From contig NC_135212.1 of the NCBI RefSeq assembly GCF_052324685.1, positions 8,804,778 through 8,868,777 on the forward strand: a stretch of DNA of 64,000 bases. Direction: 5' to 3'. The stretch comes from Brachyhypopomus gauderio. Lineage: Eukaryota > Chordata > Actinopteri > Gymnotiformes > Hypopomidae. Each line of letters begins with the position of its first letter. The stretch's first letter is position 1. Below are positions 52,506-64,000 of this stretch, one piece after another. The notes beneath the pieces were generated by a model. The model was not told the DNA's origin, searched no databases, and saw nothing but the letters and a program-made list of their open reading frames with translations. The position numbers and the translations under genes are program-made.

Positions 52506-53723
52506 AATCTCAAAATGGTGTTTGGTTTATACAGCGAGGTTTGCCATAATTAAATGTATAAATAACACATCTTAATCAATGCTGGTATCTTTACAGATGT
52601 CTTGGTATTCAAGGGCTGTAGAAAGATGTTTATAAAAATCTACTGAAGGAACTAACAGGATTTATAGCTAAAATGAGCTCTCCACAAACACAAAAGCTGT
52701 TTTTGTTTTGAAGTGGAATAAAAATGAATACTATTTAAAATATTTGATACAAATTTAAAGAATCATTTTGAGAAAAGTACATCAAAAACTTTAATGTTGC
52801 AAAAGCATTTGTTGGTGACAGAAAATGTGAAAATACCAAGGAGCTAAAATTTATATATAAAAAGGGCCATTGTTGACAGCATATGAATTTCAGAAATCTG
52901 GAATTAAAATAGGTAGCCTTTAGTAAACAAACATTACAAGCTATACATTCAAGTTAACCCTTGATTCCTAAAAGGTGGGAAGGGGTGTAATTAATTGGTT
53001 TCCTGTTGAAGTCATTAGGTCTGATGACTGCTCTACAAACTCATACTCATAAAACTCATGGTTAGAATTAGGAAGCCATTTCTCAGGACACAGTGCTGTG
53101 CAGTGGGTGCTAGTGCAAACCCTCGTGATTCCAAGATGAGCATTCTCACATAAGAACTGACTGAACACATTCATGTGTTGCAATGAACACCAAGACACTG
53201 GTCAAACTTTGCATAGCCCCTCCTATTACTACATCTAGATGTCACTCCCAACTAATGGGAAAATTTGCAGCACATTCTAAAGTTGATTTCTACCTTTTAC
53301 ACCCCTCAAAGAATTGACTTCTTCCTCCCCACTGATACTTGGATACCACCACTGTTCTGAACTTATCTGGTACCATTTCATGGACTGAAGGCAAAGGGGA
53401 ACTCTACCCTTTAATTAGAGACTTGACAGTGATGTACTGCCTTTCATTATTATACTTCCAAATGAGTAACTGCTTTATCAAATTGTAAATATTTCAGTAT
53501 ATAAAACAGCAAACAAGTGCAAAAGCATGCAAAATACAAACACTGCAATTTAAAGTGCATCTTAAAGTATCAATTATATTTTAAAATATTAAAAATAAGC
53601 CTAATCTTGTTAATAATAGATTTTAACTAATTGACAACTTCAGATACATATATAAACTTATTGTACATGAAAAATCACAGATGACCAAATTTCAGCAATT
53701 ACACACTATATCCTGTACAATCA
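52506..53723. other. Intergenic DNA between convergent genes
   Basis: This AT-rich spacer lies between the 3' ends of the small acidic protein gene and plekha7. No gene or recognisable repeat is visible. Confidence 0.5.
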
Positions 53724-53786
53724 TTTATTAAACACAATATCCAGTAGTTTCACTCTTCATAAACGAGTCTTCAGATGTAGCTTGGG
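53724..53786 (-). other. Possible terminal plekha7 exon with poly(A) signal
   Basis: On the minus strand a strong acceptor (TTCTGTTCCTCCTCCCAG) precedes CCCAAGCTACATCTGAAGAC. This stays open for 19 codons to a TAA at 53,728 that overlaps an AATAAA signal (53,729-53,724). Its phase (2 bases first) fits the donor ATGAAG|GTGAGC at about 54,999. It would encode a tail ending in GYCV. Whether it is coding or 3' UTR depends on the two stops upstream. Confidence 0.45.
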
Positions 53787-53981
53787 CTGGGAGGAGGAAC
53801 AGAAATCAACATCAGAATTCATTTATCTTAATTGACTGACAAATGCAATAATATACAGTTCGCTATGGACATCTCAACTTCAGGAGATTAGACTGCTGAT
53901 TTAGAGACAATATGGCCACTGCATGAATAATGACATGTATCCTCGGGCGAAATTTATTAGGATGCAACAATTATTTAGTCA

Positions 53982-54300
53982 TGTCAGGCTCCACCCCTCT
54001 TGTCTGTCTTGTTTCTTGTTCTGTCAATCATGCCTTCTTGTTTATATCCCCACCCTCTGATAATTATCAGCTGTTTTTAGTTTGGTTTTTGTTCTCTCAG
54101 TTTGGTATTTAGTCCTTACTTTGTCAGTCAATTCAGTGTCACATTATGTCCTTGTCATGTTGTGATCTTTGAATGTTTCAAGAGTCTTTTGAGTCATGAA
54201 ATACTCCCCCTTGTATTCCCGTGTTTAGTTAAATATGAGTATCTTGGTGTTTCATGTTTCTGCTGATGTATGTTCATCCACACACCACGTTAGCGTAGGT
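53982..54300 (+). mobile_element. Degenerate LTR-like block
   Basis: Starts TGTCAGGCTCCACCCC and has the CT/GT-rich texture and TGTTTATATCC promoter-like box of the LTRs at 13,244 and 25,603. The 3' limit is uncertain and no target duplication was found. Confidence 0.35.
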
Positions 54301-54500
54301 ATTCTGGTGTCTGTATCTGGGTGCATGTTTTACTCCTGTATCAATTACAGACACCCTCACATGTGCGTCTAGCCTTTCCCAACCGTACATAACATATTTA
54401 ACAATGATTAAATCCAATATTGTAAATTTCAACAACTTGAAGTCATCAAAGAAGCAATATGGCCAAGGAGTGTGAATGACCAAAAATTACAACATGCTGC

Positions 54501-54795
54501 TGTCTTGGTGCGCCAGTCCCAGTCTGTGAGGGACACGCCCACTTCCACTCACACACCCCCTTCCTCTCAATCACTGCCCCAGTCATTGTCTACTCACTGT
54601 CAGTTCATTATCTGTACCAGTTGCTCCCTGAGCTGACAACCTGCTGAAGTAACTGTGAAGAGATCGATCTGCTGCACTGTCTACCCCAGCGACTGCTGCA
54701 CAACCAGCTTTGGCTTTTCTTGTTTGAAGTTTAATGTATAATAAAGACTTTCTAACAAAACCCTCGACACACACCACCTCATCTCCGATGTTACA
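54501..54795 (+). mobile_element. Probable solo LTR
   Basis: About 295 bp from TGTCTTGGTGCGCC to CTCCGATGTTACA, with AATAAAGACTTTC close to the 3' end. These are LTR-like ends and a poly(A) signal. No clear target duplication is visible. If plekha7 extends to 53,728, this lies in its last intron. Confidence 0.5.
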
Positions 54796-55032
54796 TTTTT
54801 CAACTTTTCACTTTACCTGCGTGGAGGGATGCACCAAGCTTTTCAAAAGTGGGGGTGTTCTGGTGTGACATAGCATGCGTAGCATATTTTTGTATCATTT
54901 GAACCCCCTTCTCCCACATTTGCTACGTCCCTATCTGTGTGTTTTTCCCTCCCGCTGTTGTAACGTTTGTGCGCTGAAGAAAAATCAGAAGAACCTGGGC
55001 TCACCTTCATCCTGCTTGCTCCTTCATGAGCT

Positions 55033-58000
55033 CTACGAGACCTGAGCGCGAGACATGCCCATGATCCGTTCCTGCTGCTGCAGAACGTGGTCCAGCTCGG
55101 AGAAGTCCAGCTGCTCTGAGGCGATGGGGAGGAGGACAGGCGCCGGGTCCCTGGACGTGGCCAGAAGGCTTTTGACCTTCACATTGCAGATGCGGGTCTC
55201 CGTCTCCTCCTGACTGGGAGGCTCCTCGGGCTCCGTGTCCTGGAGGAACTTTGGCATGGGCAGCTTCTGCGGAACGGCAAGCTGAAGGAAGGAGAGTCAA
55301 GTAAATCAATTTAAGTGCTCTACACATCACTCAGGTCTTATGAGGTCTAATGTAAGGGTACTTAAGTGTCCGTTAACATTACAAGCCATAAGCATTTATA
55401 TTAGATTCATTGAAGCAGCCATACTTAAGAGGTTTTTCTCATTGGGGTTATGACAACTGCTAAGAGCAAGTAGACATTACCCATTATCCCTTCTCTTTGC
55501 CCTTTCCAGAAAATGAATTAATTTATTACTGTTACAAATTATTATGACAAATTATTATTATTGTAAATATATAGGATATTAAAGAAAACTAAAACGTACT
55601 TCTTTGCTAATGTCCACATCGAAGTCCACTGGTTCCAGGTCTTGCACATACAGAGGTCTGGCGATAACCGTGAGCCACTCGTCTAGAAAAGGTTCCTGCC
55701 ATGACTCATCACTCTCAGCTGCGAGGAGGTCTTCCCTCAGCACTGGGCTCTCCGACAGCTGTAAATCAAAGCCCTCCTCCCATCTCAACTATGGTGATGA
55801 CAAACAACATACAGCACAAGGCATCCAACCTCACATTAGAACTTATCTTTACTAAAGCCACCAAGGGTACAAATATCAGACTGAAATTGAAATTGCAAGC
55901 TAAATACAGAATAATTAGGATGTAAATAATCAAAGGAGAAACGGTTGCTATTCTACAATAAACTTGCACCAAGACAAATGTCACATTTGAAGTGCATTTG
56001 TCACACATTTGAAGCAGTTTACTCAATCATGTCATTCGTTTGAGGACTTTTCATGCAATTGGCTTTTGGACATTAGTGGTCACTTAACATGGGCTGCAGT
56101 CCAGCAACTAAATGGAACTTCTAAGGATAATCGGAATACTCACATGGATCAGAGAGTGAAGACAAGTCCCATTCATTACCCACATATTACCCAGAACATG
56201 GTCTTCATTACCAACACAGGTTGCAGAATTTAAACAGTAGACATCCCATCACCATCTGCGTGCCATGCTTGCCAAAATTCCGAAATGCGATCGACAGACA
56301 CATACATTTGAAGTCAGTGATTCCCAGAAAATGATATTCTTTCACCCATGCATATTATGAACACTCAAAACAAAGGGGGAGCTTGACAAGGTTTTGCTCA
56401 TTTCATTGCGTTTGTGATATCATGCAGGGAAATGTTCAAGTGTCCACACTATCTGCGAGCTCATTAACACACACACATGCTTTTAAAACAAACAGAAGAG
56501 CATCAGTGGGCATCTGTACATAGAGACAACACACTGTATTTCCCTCTTAACAGAACCAGTTCAAAGACACTTTTACTACTTCTACAGCAATGACAAAAGT
56601 TCAAATTAGTTTTAAAGTTTACATTTTATTCATATCTTTAGTGCAAAGCTCTACATTAGAAAATAAAGTGACTAGGAGTTTCTGAGTTGTAATTGCTCTA
56701 GTGGTAAACCCTATGGCAAATGCCTGTCATCTGTTTAATTTTAAGTTATTGGTGAGCAGTTTACCAGCCAGAGTTTAAGCCTAGTTTTGAGCTAAACTGA
56801 ACAGGTGAACAACATCCTTTATGTATAGGTTTAAAGATAGGAGCTGAAAATTGCTCCTTACATTTGACCTGATTTACCTCTTTCCTCAAACCTTCTCATC
56901 TGTGTGCTAAAGAGAAATGAGAGGTTGGGCTCCATATTTCTCCTCATGAACTTTGACCTCAGAAACCTGTCAGCTCAACTTCAGCCTTTCTGCTCCTGTG
57001 TCTGAGGTGCAAATGTGAGGAGTTCTGCTGTTCAGGGCAAAACTAGGCTACCTGGAAAACAGCCTGCTTGAGTTACAGCCATTAGTGGCATCATGAACAA
57101 TGTTGTTGTAAATCCCAGTGTAGGTTACTGCTTAAAGGCTGTTTGGCTATTTGCAGTAAGGAGGCTAACAGAGTGAAAGTGAAATAAGATTGTTTGTTTT
57201 AGCGCATTTGAGCAGAACACTCATGACTTTGGTGTGCAATGGCAAAATTGTTAGAAACTCCACTGGCGTTTCTTTTCTTATAAGTTAAATATTGATTGAA
57301 ATACATATGCTAGATTCAAGATTACATTTAGCACTCGTCATGAAGGTCAACATGGTACCCATTAGAGAATACAGAAAATCACAAACACAATCATCTGATT
57401 ATCGGCGACAATGGTCTCCAGTCTAACCCATAAAGGGCGAGTGGTGTGGGTCCATGTGAAAGAACAGCAACAGATCAAATTTTGATCAATACTGCCTGGC
57501 TTTACTGTTCACACAGTACTTGATCAGGTTTCAATCAAGACTAGTGTGTAACTAACCCATGGATAAATAGTTTTACAACTGTTTTATATGCCAGGACTTT
57601 ATCATGCAAGTGCTAGCATAAGTACCATTTAGCATAAGTACTGTATAGCATAAGTACTAGTCTAGCTGCTATAATCTAACCCAACTGAAACAATCTGTTG
57701 ATAAACTAAAGGTGAGTTGTATTTATTTATACAGTATATCTTTGCAGTGTCTTTTAACCAAACCATGGAAGCAACATTTTTCTTATGCCCGGTAAAAGGC
57801 CCTTTACCCACCAGGATCCCTTTACCAAAGACAATTACCGGTAAGTTAAATCTGTGGATCACAAAGACATCATGAGCAGAAAATCAATGTGGCAATAAAA
57901 AAATTCCAAGCTGTATCGGTGGAGTTAGTTGCGATCAAATAGGCAACAGACAATCATCATGATTCACTAAAGGATTCAGCATGTGCAAAAAAGAGTTCAC

Positions 58001-59817
58001 TGACACAAGGTGCTTGCAAAAGCTTGTGAATAGGAGAAGTCTGTACATGGTTCCAATCACGGATCGCAGTACTGAAATTGCACATAAAGACGTCTGAGTG
58101 ATGATCGGGCATGTTGGGAAGAGGAGGCACTTTGCTGATTTGGCCAGCGATGGGGAAATTATGCATGAGAACGATTTTACATACAAAAACTATCTTTGTT
58201 CCCAGTTGATCACTAACAATTACTAAATAACAACATTCACTCTACTTCATGAAGCAGAAGGATAGAATTTCTCTGACTATATTAAACTTGTACAAAATAT
58301 ATGCTTACAAATGTTCTGTCAAAATATATTAAGATGATTTTATAAATAACTGTCAATGAGCATTAGTGAAAATGTGCATAAAAAAAAATCTATTTTAAAA
58401 CTATTGTGGGAGAGAGAGAGTTACCATAGCAGATTATGTCTTATTAACATTTGCATACATTCACAAGTCAGCGGTCCAGAGGTTGAGTGCAGGCCTGAAA
58501 CCTCTTATTGCTCATCTCTGTGTGTCCACCCACAGCAACACAACAGACAAGCAGCCTTTCCAGCCAATCCTTGCACCCGTAGCATGGCCCAGTCCCGCCC
58601 ACAACATGTTAAAAGCAGAGACGCACCACTGCCATTTGTTAAGCTCGTGTGCAGGCGTGTGTTAGCGTGTTAGCGCCCTTCCTCTCAGGCCCTACGTGGG
58701 AGGGGCATAGCAAGGGCTCCTGTGTCTGTGGGGGAGGGGGTAACGTACTGGTCCCAGGTCAGAGGAGACGGCCCTGGAGGAGACCCGCGGGACCGACGAC
58801 TGACGCTCGGCCTGACTCAGGTGGCGCTGGCGTTCGCGCACCAGCGCCCTCTGGTGCCTCTTCATCCTCTCTAGCTGCTCCTCCACACTCATCCTCCCTC
58901 GCTGAGGGGCCTGTCCCGTCTCCCCGGAGTACAGCTGCTCCAAGGCACTCTTTGGTCTATCCTGTGGTGGGGAGCAGAGGGCAAAACAGTCCGAGCGCAT
59001 CCGTTACTTCTACACAGCAGATATGAGCAGCATGTTCAACTAGAGGCATGTGTGGGCACCGTGTCCACCGTGTCCACTCACCATTGTTGCCGAGTCTTCT
59101 CTCAAAGTGCTGTAGGAGGAAACGCTGGTCTGGGTCAGTCTGAAAGTGGGACCTGACGCACCTGCAGCGTAGAAAGAGACTCTTCACACACAGTAAACGT
59201 TATTATGACATAACTCTTCCTGCAGAGAACTTCCGTTCTCAGGTGATTCTCCCTTATATGGACAGCAGCAGTAGAAACGGCGTTGCACGTTAGTGCATTT
59301 GTGGCATTATGGGAAGCAGGAGTGAAATGCAAATGCGAAACGCAATGTTTATTTGCAGAACACAGATCACAAAAAGGAAAAAAGGCACCACCAACAGGAG
59401 TGGGCAATTTGGCTTGCACAGCTGTGATTGACATTCATGTTTTGTGTGCTGTGTAAATGTTGGCTGGATACTGGCCAGGGAAACGAGAGCCTTTTTCATA
59501 TTACAGCACTGTGGTGCATTTTTGCAAAACAACCAAATGGTATTGCTTCCACCAGAGCCCTCATTATCTTTTTAGACAAATGCCTTTGAGAATCATGAAA
59601 AACCAATGTCTATGGAGATCTAGACCACCCAAAAGATTCCGTCTCAACTGTTTAACATTAGAGGACACTATTGACAAACTAGGACACAACACAGTCTGGA
59701 GATGTACCTGTGTTTGGGAGTGTTGGGTAGTCTTCCTCTAAATACTCCAACATGGACCTGATTCCTGGCAGTTCTGGTTCACTTAAGTAAGAGCGCAACT
59801 CCAACTGCATGCGTGCG

Positions 59818-59849
<32 letters not shown>

Positions 59850-60464
59850 AATATTATTTCCCAAATTACAACCTTTATTGTGTCCATTTGAGCTATAAAG
59901 TTTAATTGGATGTGGATTCATGGTAGTATAATACTTAAATGAATTGTACTGTTTTGTGTTTGGAAGGCTCAGGTCTACTGACCCTGCAATCTCCATTAAC
60001 GTAGCCACTCTCTCTGTCACGCTTCCTTTCGTCCGACTGCCGCTTGAGACCACGCACGGACATGTGCCTGATGACTGATGTCTCTTTAGGGAGGGGCGGG
60101 ACGGCGGGGGGAGTGTCCTCGTCGTAGAGAAGGGGCAAAGGTGGTCTTGGAGGGGCGGAGTCTTCTTCCTGTAAATTGCAAATGCACATTTCTAAAGTTC
60201 AACAAATAATGCACATGCCGAAGAAGGAATGTTAAGTCTGAGCTACACTAGATGGTCTGCTGATATATCTGCATTGTGATAGTCTCTCCAGTACATACCC
60301 AATTTGGCACATATTTGGACAGCTGGGTAGTGGAGTTTTCAGAGGGCAGTGGCACAGGTCTAGAAGGGAGACTATGCTGGGGGCTCCGTATGTCTGCTGT
60401 TGCTGAGGTCACACACCTTGAAGGCACTGACAACTCTTTAACTGAAGGCACAAGTTTCCTCTCT

Positions 60465-60517
<53 letters not shown>

Positions 60518-60706
60518 TCAAACATTTACTAAATCAATAATTCTAGTAATAGAATCGATAGATAATGAAAGCAACAGTAGACCAGTCCCCTGACCTGGGT
60601 TCTGCACAGAGTCGACTGTGATTTTAAAGGCGTCTTTGGTGGAGCTAAGGCCAGCAATCACATCTTCAATCCTCCAGAGCTCCCTCTTCAACTGAGTTTT
60701 CTCCTG

Positions 60707-60739
<33 letters not shown>

Positions 60740-60812
60740 AGGATTTCCTGTTTCCCGTATCAGGAATGGTCACAATGCAATTGCTGGCATGCTTTAGTGA
60801 GAGTTAGTGAAT

Positions 60813-60849
<37 letters not shown>

Positions 60850-63643
60850 CGACCTGTGGCGTTGTGCAGAGATTCATCTGGCTTTGCAGCGCCTCCCCCA
60901 GCTGCTCCACAGACTGCTCCAGCCTGCCGTACTCCTCCCACGCTCTTTGCATCTCCTGCACAACACAAACATTCACAAGTACATCCACTGGCACAGCAGG
61001 CACAGAACCCATCAGTACAGATGAGAGTGCATCACCCAAAAGGCAGCGGAAAACAAAATAAAAGTCCAATATCAAAAAGTTAATCCAATATCACCAATTG
61101 TTATACACACCCCAATTTGTCCTCCACATTTACCCATTTGTGCAGTGAGAACACACACACACACACGCACGCACACACGCACACACACACACACACAATC
61201 CGGTCACAAGAGTAGTTCTCTAACCCCCAGACCATAACTGCCCTAGTCATGCAAGTAGTAGTCCTCTAACACCAATATGATCCGTCACACCTAAATGACC
61301 CAACAACGTGAGCCCAGAGCCGTGTTCCCAGACTCACCGTGGCCACTCGGGAGATGTCGGCACGGATGTGCACCAGGTCCTCCCTGAGGAGCCTCTGCTG
61401 GTAGGCGATCTTCTCGGCGTGGGTCGGCTGCTCCTGGTACCGCTCCATCTGCTGGTGAGACACGTCCAATACCGACTCCAGCTTATCCTGTGGACAAGAG
61501 AAGGAAGAGAGGCAGAAGGTAGCGAAAGGAAAGAGAAAGAAAGAACGAATAAACGTTTTAACAAATAATTTTTTTACATTTTATTCTTTCACTCTATTAC
61601 ATCTAGCTAACTTTCCTTGCTTTCCTTTCCTTCGAGCATCTGTCTTCTAAATACCACTGTAGATCTTTGTGGACTGAAGGTCTGTCCAAGATGGTATTGT
61701 AAGTACATCCTACCTTATCCTCCTTCAGTGTGCTCAGTTTTAGCCCAAGCTCCTGCAGTATTTTGTCCTGTTCACATAGACGGCTCAGTTTTACCTGCAG
61801 AGGGCGACAGAGACCGATGTTGGCAAACAGACTGCTGAGAGACCCAAAGACTTTACAGGAAAAAGCAAATGTATTGGTCCTCCATGCATTTGCTTATTGT
61901 AGAATGATAGAATATTAATGCATATGAATACATAAAAATACATTATAGAGACATTTCTAGAAGAATGTTATTTTTAATTGTTCATTAGAAAGATTTAGAA
62001 TGGTTTGCTCTTCTTTCATGAAAAGAAGGTATACAATTTAAAACGTTTAGTATTAAAGGTGTACTATTTCAATATTTTTCAGCACTGTAATATTTAAAAT
62101 ACAGAATGACTCATTTCTGTTGCAGCAGTGTAAAAGCTGAAGAACAATCTGAAGAAATAATTTGAATGTAAGAAAATTCATATAATAATATTTATTATTA
62201 ATATTAATATTTATTATTATTATTAGTAGTAGTAATAATAATAAACTTTTTAAGTGTTTTAAGAATAGAAATGTTGGTGATAAATTGGATATTTTTCTGT
62301 ATCCTCATATTCTGAGTCATTTCTGCTGAATAATTTAAGCACTTAATCTCTATGCATTAACATTCTTTATTTCTGTTTGATTATTCCCAGCTGATAAAAA
62401 TATGCCAGCTTCATAAACCATTTAACAACTACTTGCATGAAGAAAAAATTATGCTCTTTTAATGTTACCGGCAGACCAAAAGCACCTCTCTAACAAACTG
62501 AGCAAAACGGCACAAAACTTTTCAAATCCCACATAAACAAATGAAGTTTACTAGATTGTAAGTGAAAATAGATTCTTCTTTTGGAAGTCTATGAGGTAAA
62601 GAGCACCGTTTACACCCCATACTCACGTCCGCATCACTCTCGGCCACCTTCACCGGTTGGGCTGCCCAGCCCTTCAGAGATTCACTCCCAGTCATCTAGT
62701 AGGAGAGCCCAAACAAAACCGAACTGTCTCTCGGGTCCCCGAAGTTTCAATAAAGTTGCATAACAGTCCAACACAGATATTCGTATTACTGAACATGAAC
62801 AAAGAGGGCCCACGAAAAATGTTTTTTTTTTTTTTTTTTAATGAACATGGGTATGAGCTGCATTTATTTTTGAAGTTATCCAAAATGCACGTGTTTAAAG
62901 AAGCCTTCCCTCCAGACAAATACCGCATGGTCATTCTAATGAGGCAGCCCGAGCCAAAGTAAACAATGCACTGCATGACATGCTGCTTTTCAAGTGTTTT
63001 ACTGTTGGTCTGTTACGTGGGTAAAAACAAAAAAAAAAACAACAAACAGTCAGAAAAAGAAACGAAATGAGGACTGAAGCCAACAGAGCCAGACAGAGTG
63101 GGAGGGACACTGGCAGCTACACTTTATGTTTTATACATGCACACGGCCTCCTATTCCCCCATCCAGGTGCCAATCAATCATTCGGACAATCACAAGTTGC
63201 ACATGTCTGTGGGTGGGGTGGTGGGTGGGGTCAGCGGTGCAGCTGTATCGGGAGGCTCGAGCCAACATAAAGCGCTGGGCACACCTCACATTGTTAAGCA
63301 ATGAGGGGATGGTGACGCCTCCCGGAGGCGGGCGGGGCTTACGTTCCAGAGTGGCGCCAAAGCGCCCGCACTGCAGGTCTGTAACACACCGTGCACCATA
63401 AGGATCAACGGCTCTACGCTTTTCATCTGCGTTAAACGAAGAGAAACATCAACACCGCTTCCGAGCCCCGGATCGGAACGACGCGAACGAACAAGGAAGT
63501 GTGTAATTGTGCGGGTTTGGTGAAAGTGCGCGGTCGGAGTGAGTGTGCTCACGAGAGCAGAGGACACGTGTGACTTCACAAAGCCCCACCTTCAGGTCCA
63601 GATAGTCCAGGTCCTTCTTCAGCTGGGCATAGCTGTCATCAGC
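55033..63643 (-). CDS. plekha7: PLEKHA7, C-terminal half (13 exons)
   Basis: Exons 63643-63590, 62695-62627, 61794-61714, 61487-61338, 60955-60854, 60703-60595, 60462-60299, 60168-59983, 59804-59708, 59161-59082, 58961-58749, 55788-55600 and 55281-55033 join in phase to 580 codons; the N-terminal WW and PH domains lie beyond the right edge. Matches to the vertebrate protein include DDSYAQLKKDLDYLDLK, LSRLCEQDKILQEL, EKIAYQQRLLREDLVHIRAD, LWRIEDVIAGLS, PPRPPLP..PPAVPPLP, RHMSVRGLKRQSDERKRDRE, LRSYLSEPEL and RPKSALEQLYSGE with EEQLERMKRHQRALVRERQR. Coiled coils dominate residues from the third to sixth exons, followed by a proline-rich stretch. PLEKHA7 sits at the zonula adherens, binding p120-catenin, and links junctions to microtubules through CAMSAP3. 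The reading ends at TAG after MGMSRAQVS. Two paralogues exist in fish, and I cannot say which this is. Confidence 0.95.
55789..58748 (-). other. Large plekha7 intron
   Basis: This 2,960-bp intron lies between the exon ending DLGP and the exon starting LRWEEGFDLQL. The acceptor at 55,788 (CACCATAG) was preferred over one at 55,758 because it keeps EGFDLQL, which matches the vertebrate EFDLQL block. A minus-strand open frame near 57,935-58,186 is unexplained. Confidence 0.7.
59817..59842. repeat. (CA)n upstream of a plekha7 acceptor
   Basis: On the plekha7 strand this is (TG)n lying about 12 bases before the acceptor CATGCAG of the exon starting at 59,804. Confidence 0.9.
60468..60513. repeat. 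(CA)n at a plekha7 splice acceptor
   Basis: On the plekha7 strand, (TG)n of about 46 bp ends in TTATAG, the acceptor of the exon starting at 60,462. It occupies a third of a 132-bp intron. Confidence 0.95.
60707..60736. repeat. (CA)n at the next plekha7 acceptor
   Basis: On the plekha7 strand, (TG)n ends in TTCAG, the acceptor of the exon starting at 60,703. The same 150-bp intron starts with (GTCT)n immediately after its donor (60,820-60,853). Confidence 0.95.
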
Positions 63644-64000
63644 CTTCAGGAGGAAACACACAAAAGGACACACGATGCAACACCCGTCTAACTCGTCATA
63701 GCCTGAAAATGTAACTGTAGATCAACATCAACCTATACCTCCAGTCCAAACTAATGTATCACTCTATAAATTCAGTCTTCCACAGCCCTCTGTGAAGCTC
63801 TGTTAATGTCAGTATCAAGGGTTGTCATAAGAAACACATTAACTTCTCTGATCTCTCTATCCTGGATGGCCCTGCAAGGCCACTGGGTTAACACCATTTC
63901 CAGTTCTCCTTCAGAAGGGCTTCGCCAATACCCGTAAGTAAATAATAAGGAAAGAGAGTAAGTTCTGCAGTGCTGAAGACCAGCACCCATGTTCTAATGA
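63644..64000. other. plekha7 intron running off the window
   Basis: No further plekha7 exon is visible. The preceding exons with the N-terminal domains must lie to the right. Chance frames only. Confidence 0.6.

Noticed and set aside
55600-55758. Shorter version of the plekha7 exon starting LSESPVL
   Set aside because: The acceptor TTTACAG at 55,758 is good and also in phase, but it would delete EGFDLQ, which matches the conserved EFDLQL block; it could still be an alternative site.
57935-58186. Minus-strand open frame of about 83 residues in the large plekha7 intron
   Set aside because: Considered as an extra exon or a transposase relic, but no motif was recognised and the flanking exons already join in phase without it.

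Overview
This is vertebrate nuclear DNA, almost certainly from a ray-finned (teleost) fish. The genes are split by GT-AG introns and have clear vertebrate orthologues. The spacer DNA is full of fish-type transposons: Tc1/mariner elements, hAT elements, LINEs whose 3' ends carry microsatellite tails, solo LTRs, minisatellites and long (CA)n or (AT)n tracts. No operon, CRISPR array, phage or prokaryotic feature is present. The coding exons were joined by reading splice sites and phases by eye, so each gene model is a prediction; all exon phases agree within the four main models.

Layout. Positions 1-29,350 hold no host gene I can support. This part is a transposon graveyard: a Tc1 element whose left end is replaced by a fold-back sequence (3,993-5,674), a hAT-like relic (about 10,290), two more decayed Tc1-type transposases (about 11,080 and 15,263), several LTRs (two with clear 5-bp target-site duplications), a hAT MITE nested in an LTR, a 33-bp and a 22-bp minisatellite, a large TGAG-type array, and LINE fragments. 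From 29,350 the window is gene-bearing. A seven-exon TRIM-family E3 ligase (RING, two B-boxes, coiled coil, PRY-SPRY) lies on the minus strand at 29,564-34,702. An eight-exon cd81 tetraspanin gene, complete at 238 residues, lies on the minus strand at 36,193-43,304. A broken SAMD3-like gene copy on the plus strand (44,533-47,241) carries a LINE in its last intron. The small acidic protein gene (human C11orf58/SMAP) lies on the plus strand at 49,357-52,191 with five exons and 176 residues. The 3' half of plekha7 lies on the minus strand from about 53,728 or 55,033 to beyond the right edge, with thirteen exons certain and one more possible.

C11orf58 and plekha7 converge tail to tail, as I recall for their human orthologues on 11p15; CD81 is also on human 11p15, though farther away. 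These genes are not a pathway: CD81 organises membrane microdomains, PLEKHA7 works at epithelial zonula adherens junctions, and the TRIM protein is a probable ubiquitin ligase.

The most unusual observations are a perfect 68-bp-arm palindrome in cd81 intron 1; two stop codons in plekha7 followed by an apparently intact donor and an open terminal exon; (TG)n tracts forming the 3' ends of several plekha7 introns; and the nested or chimeric mobile elements.
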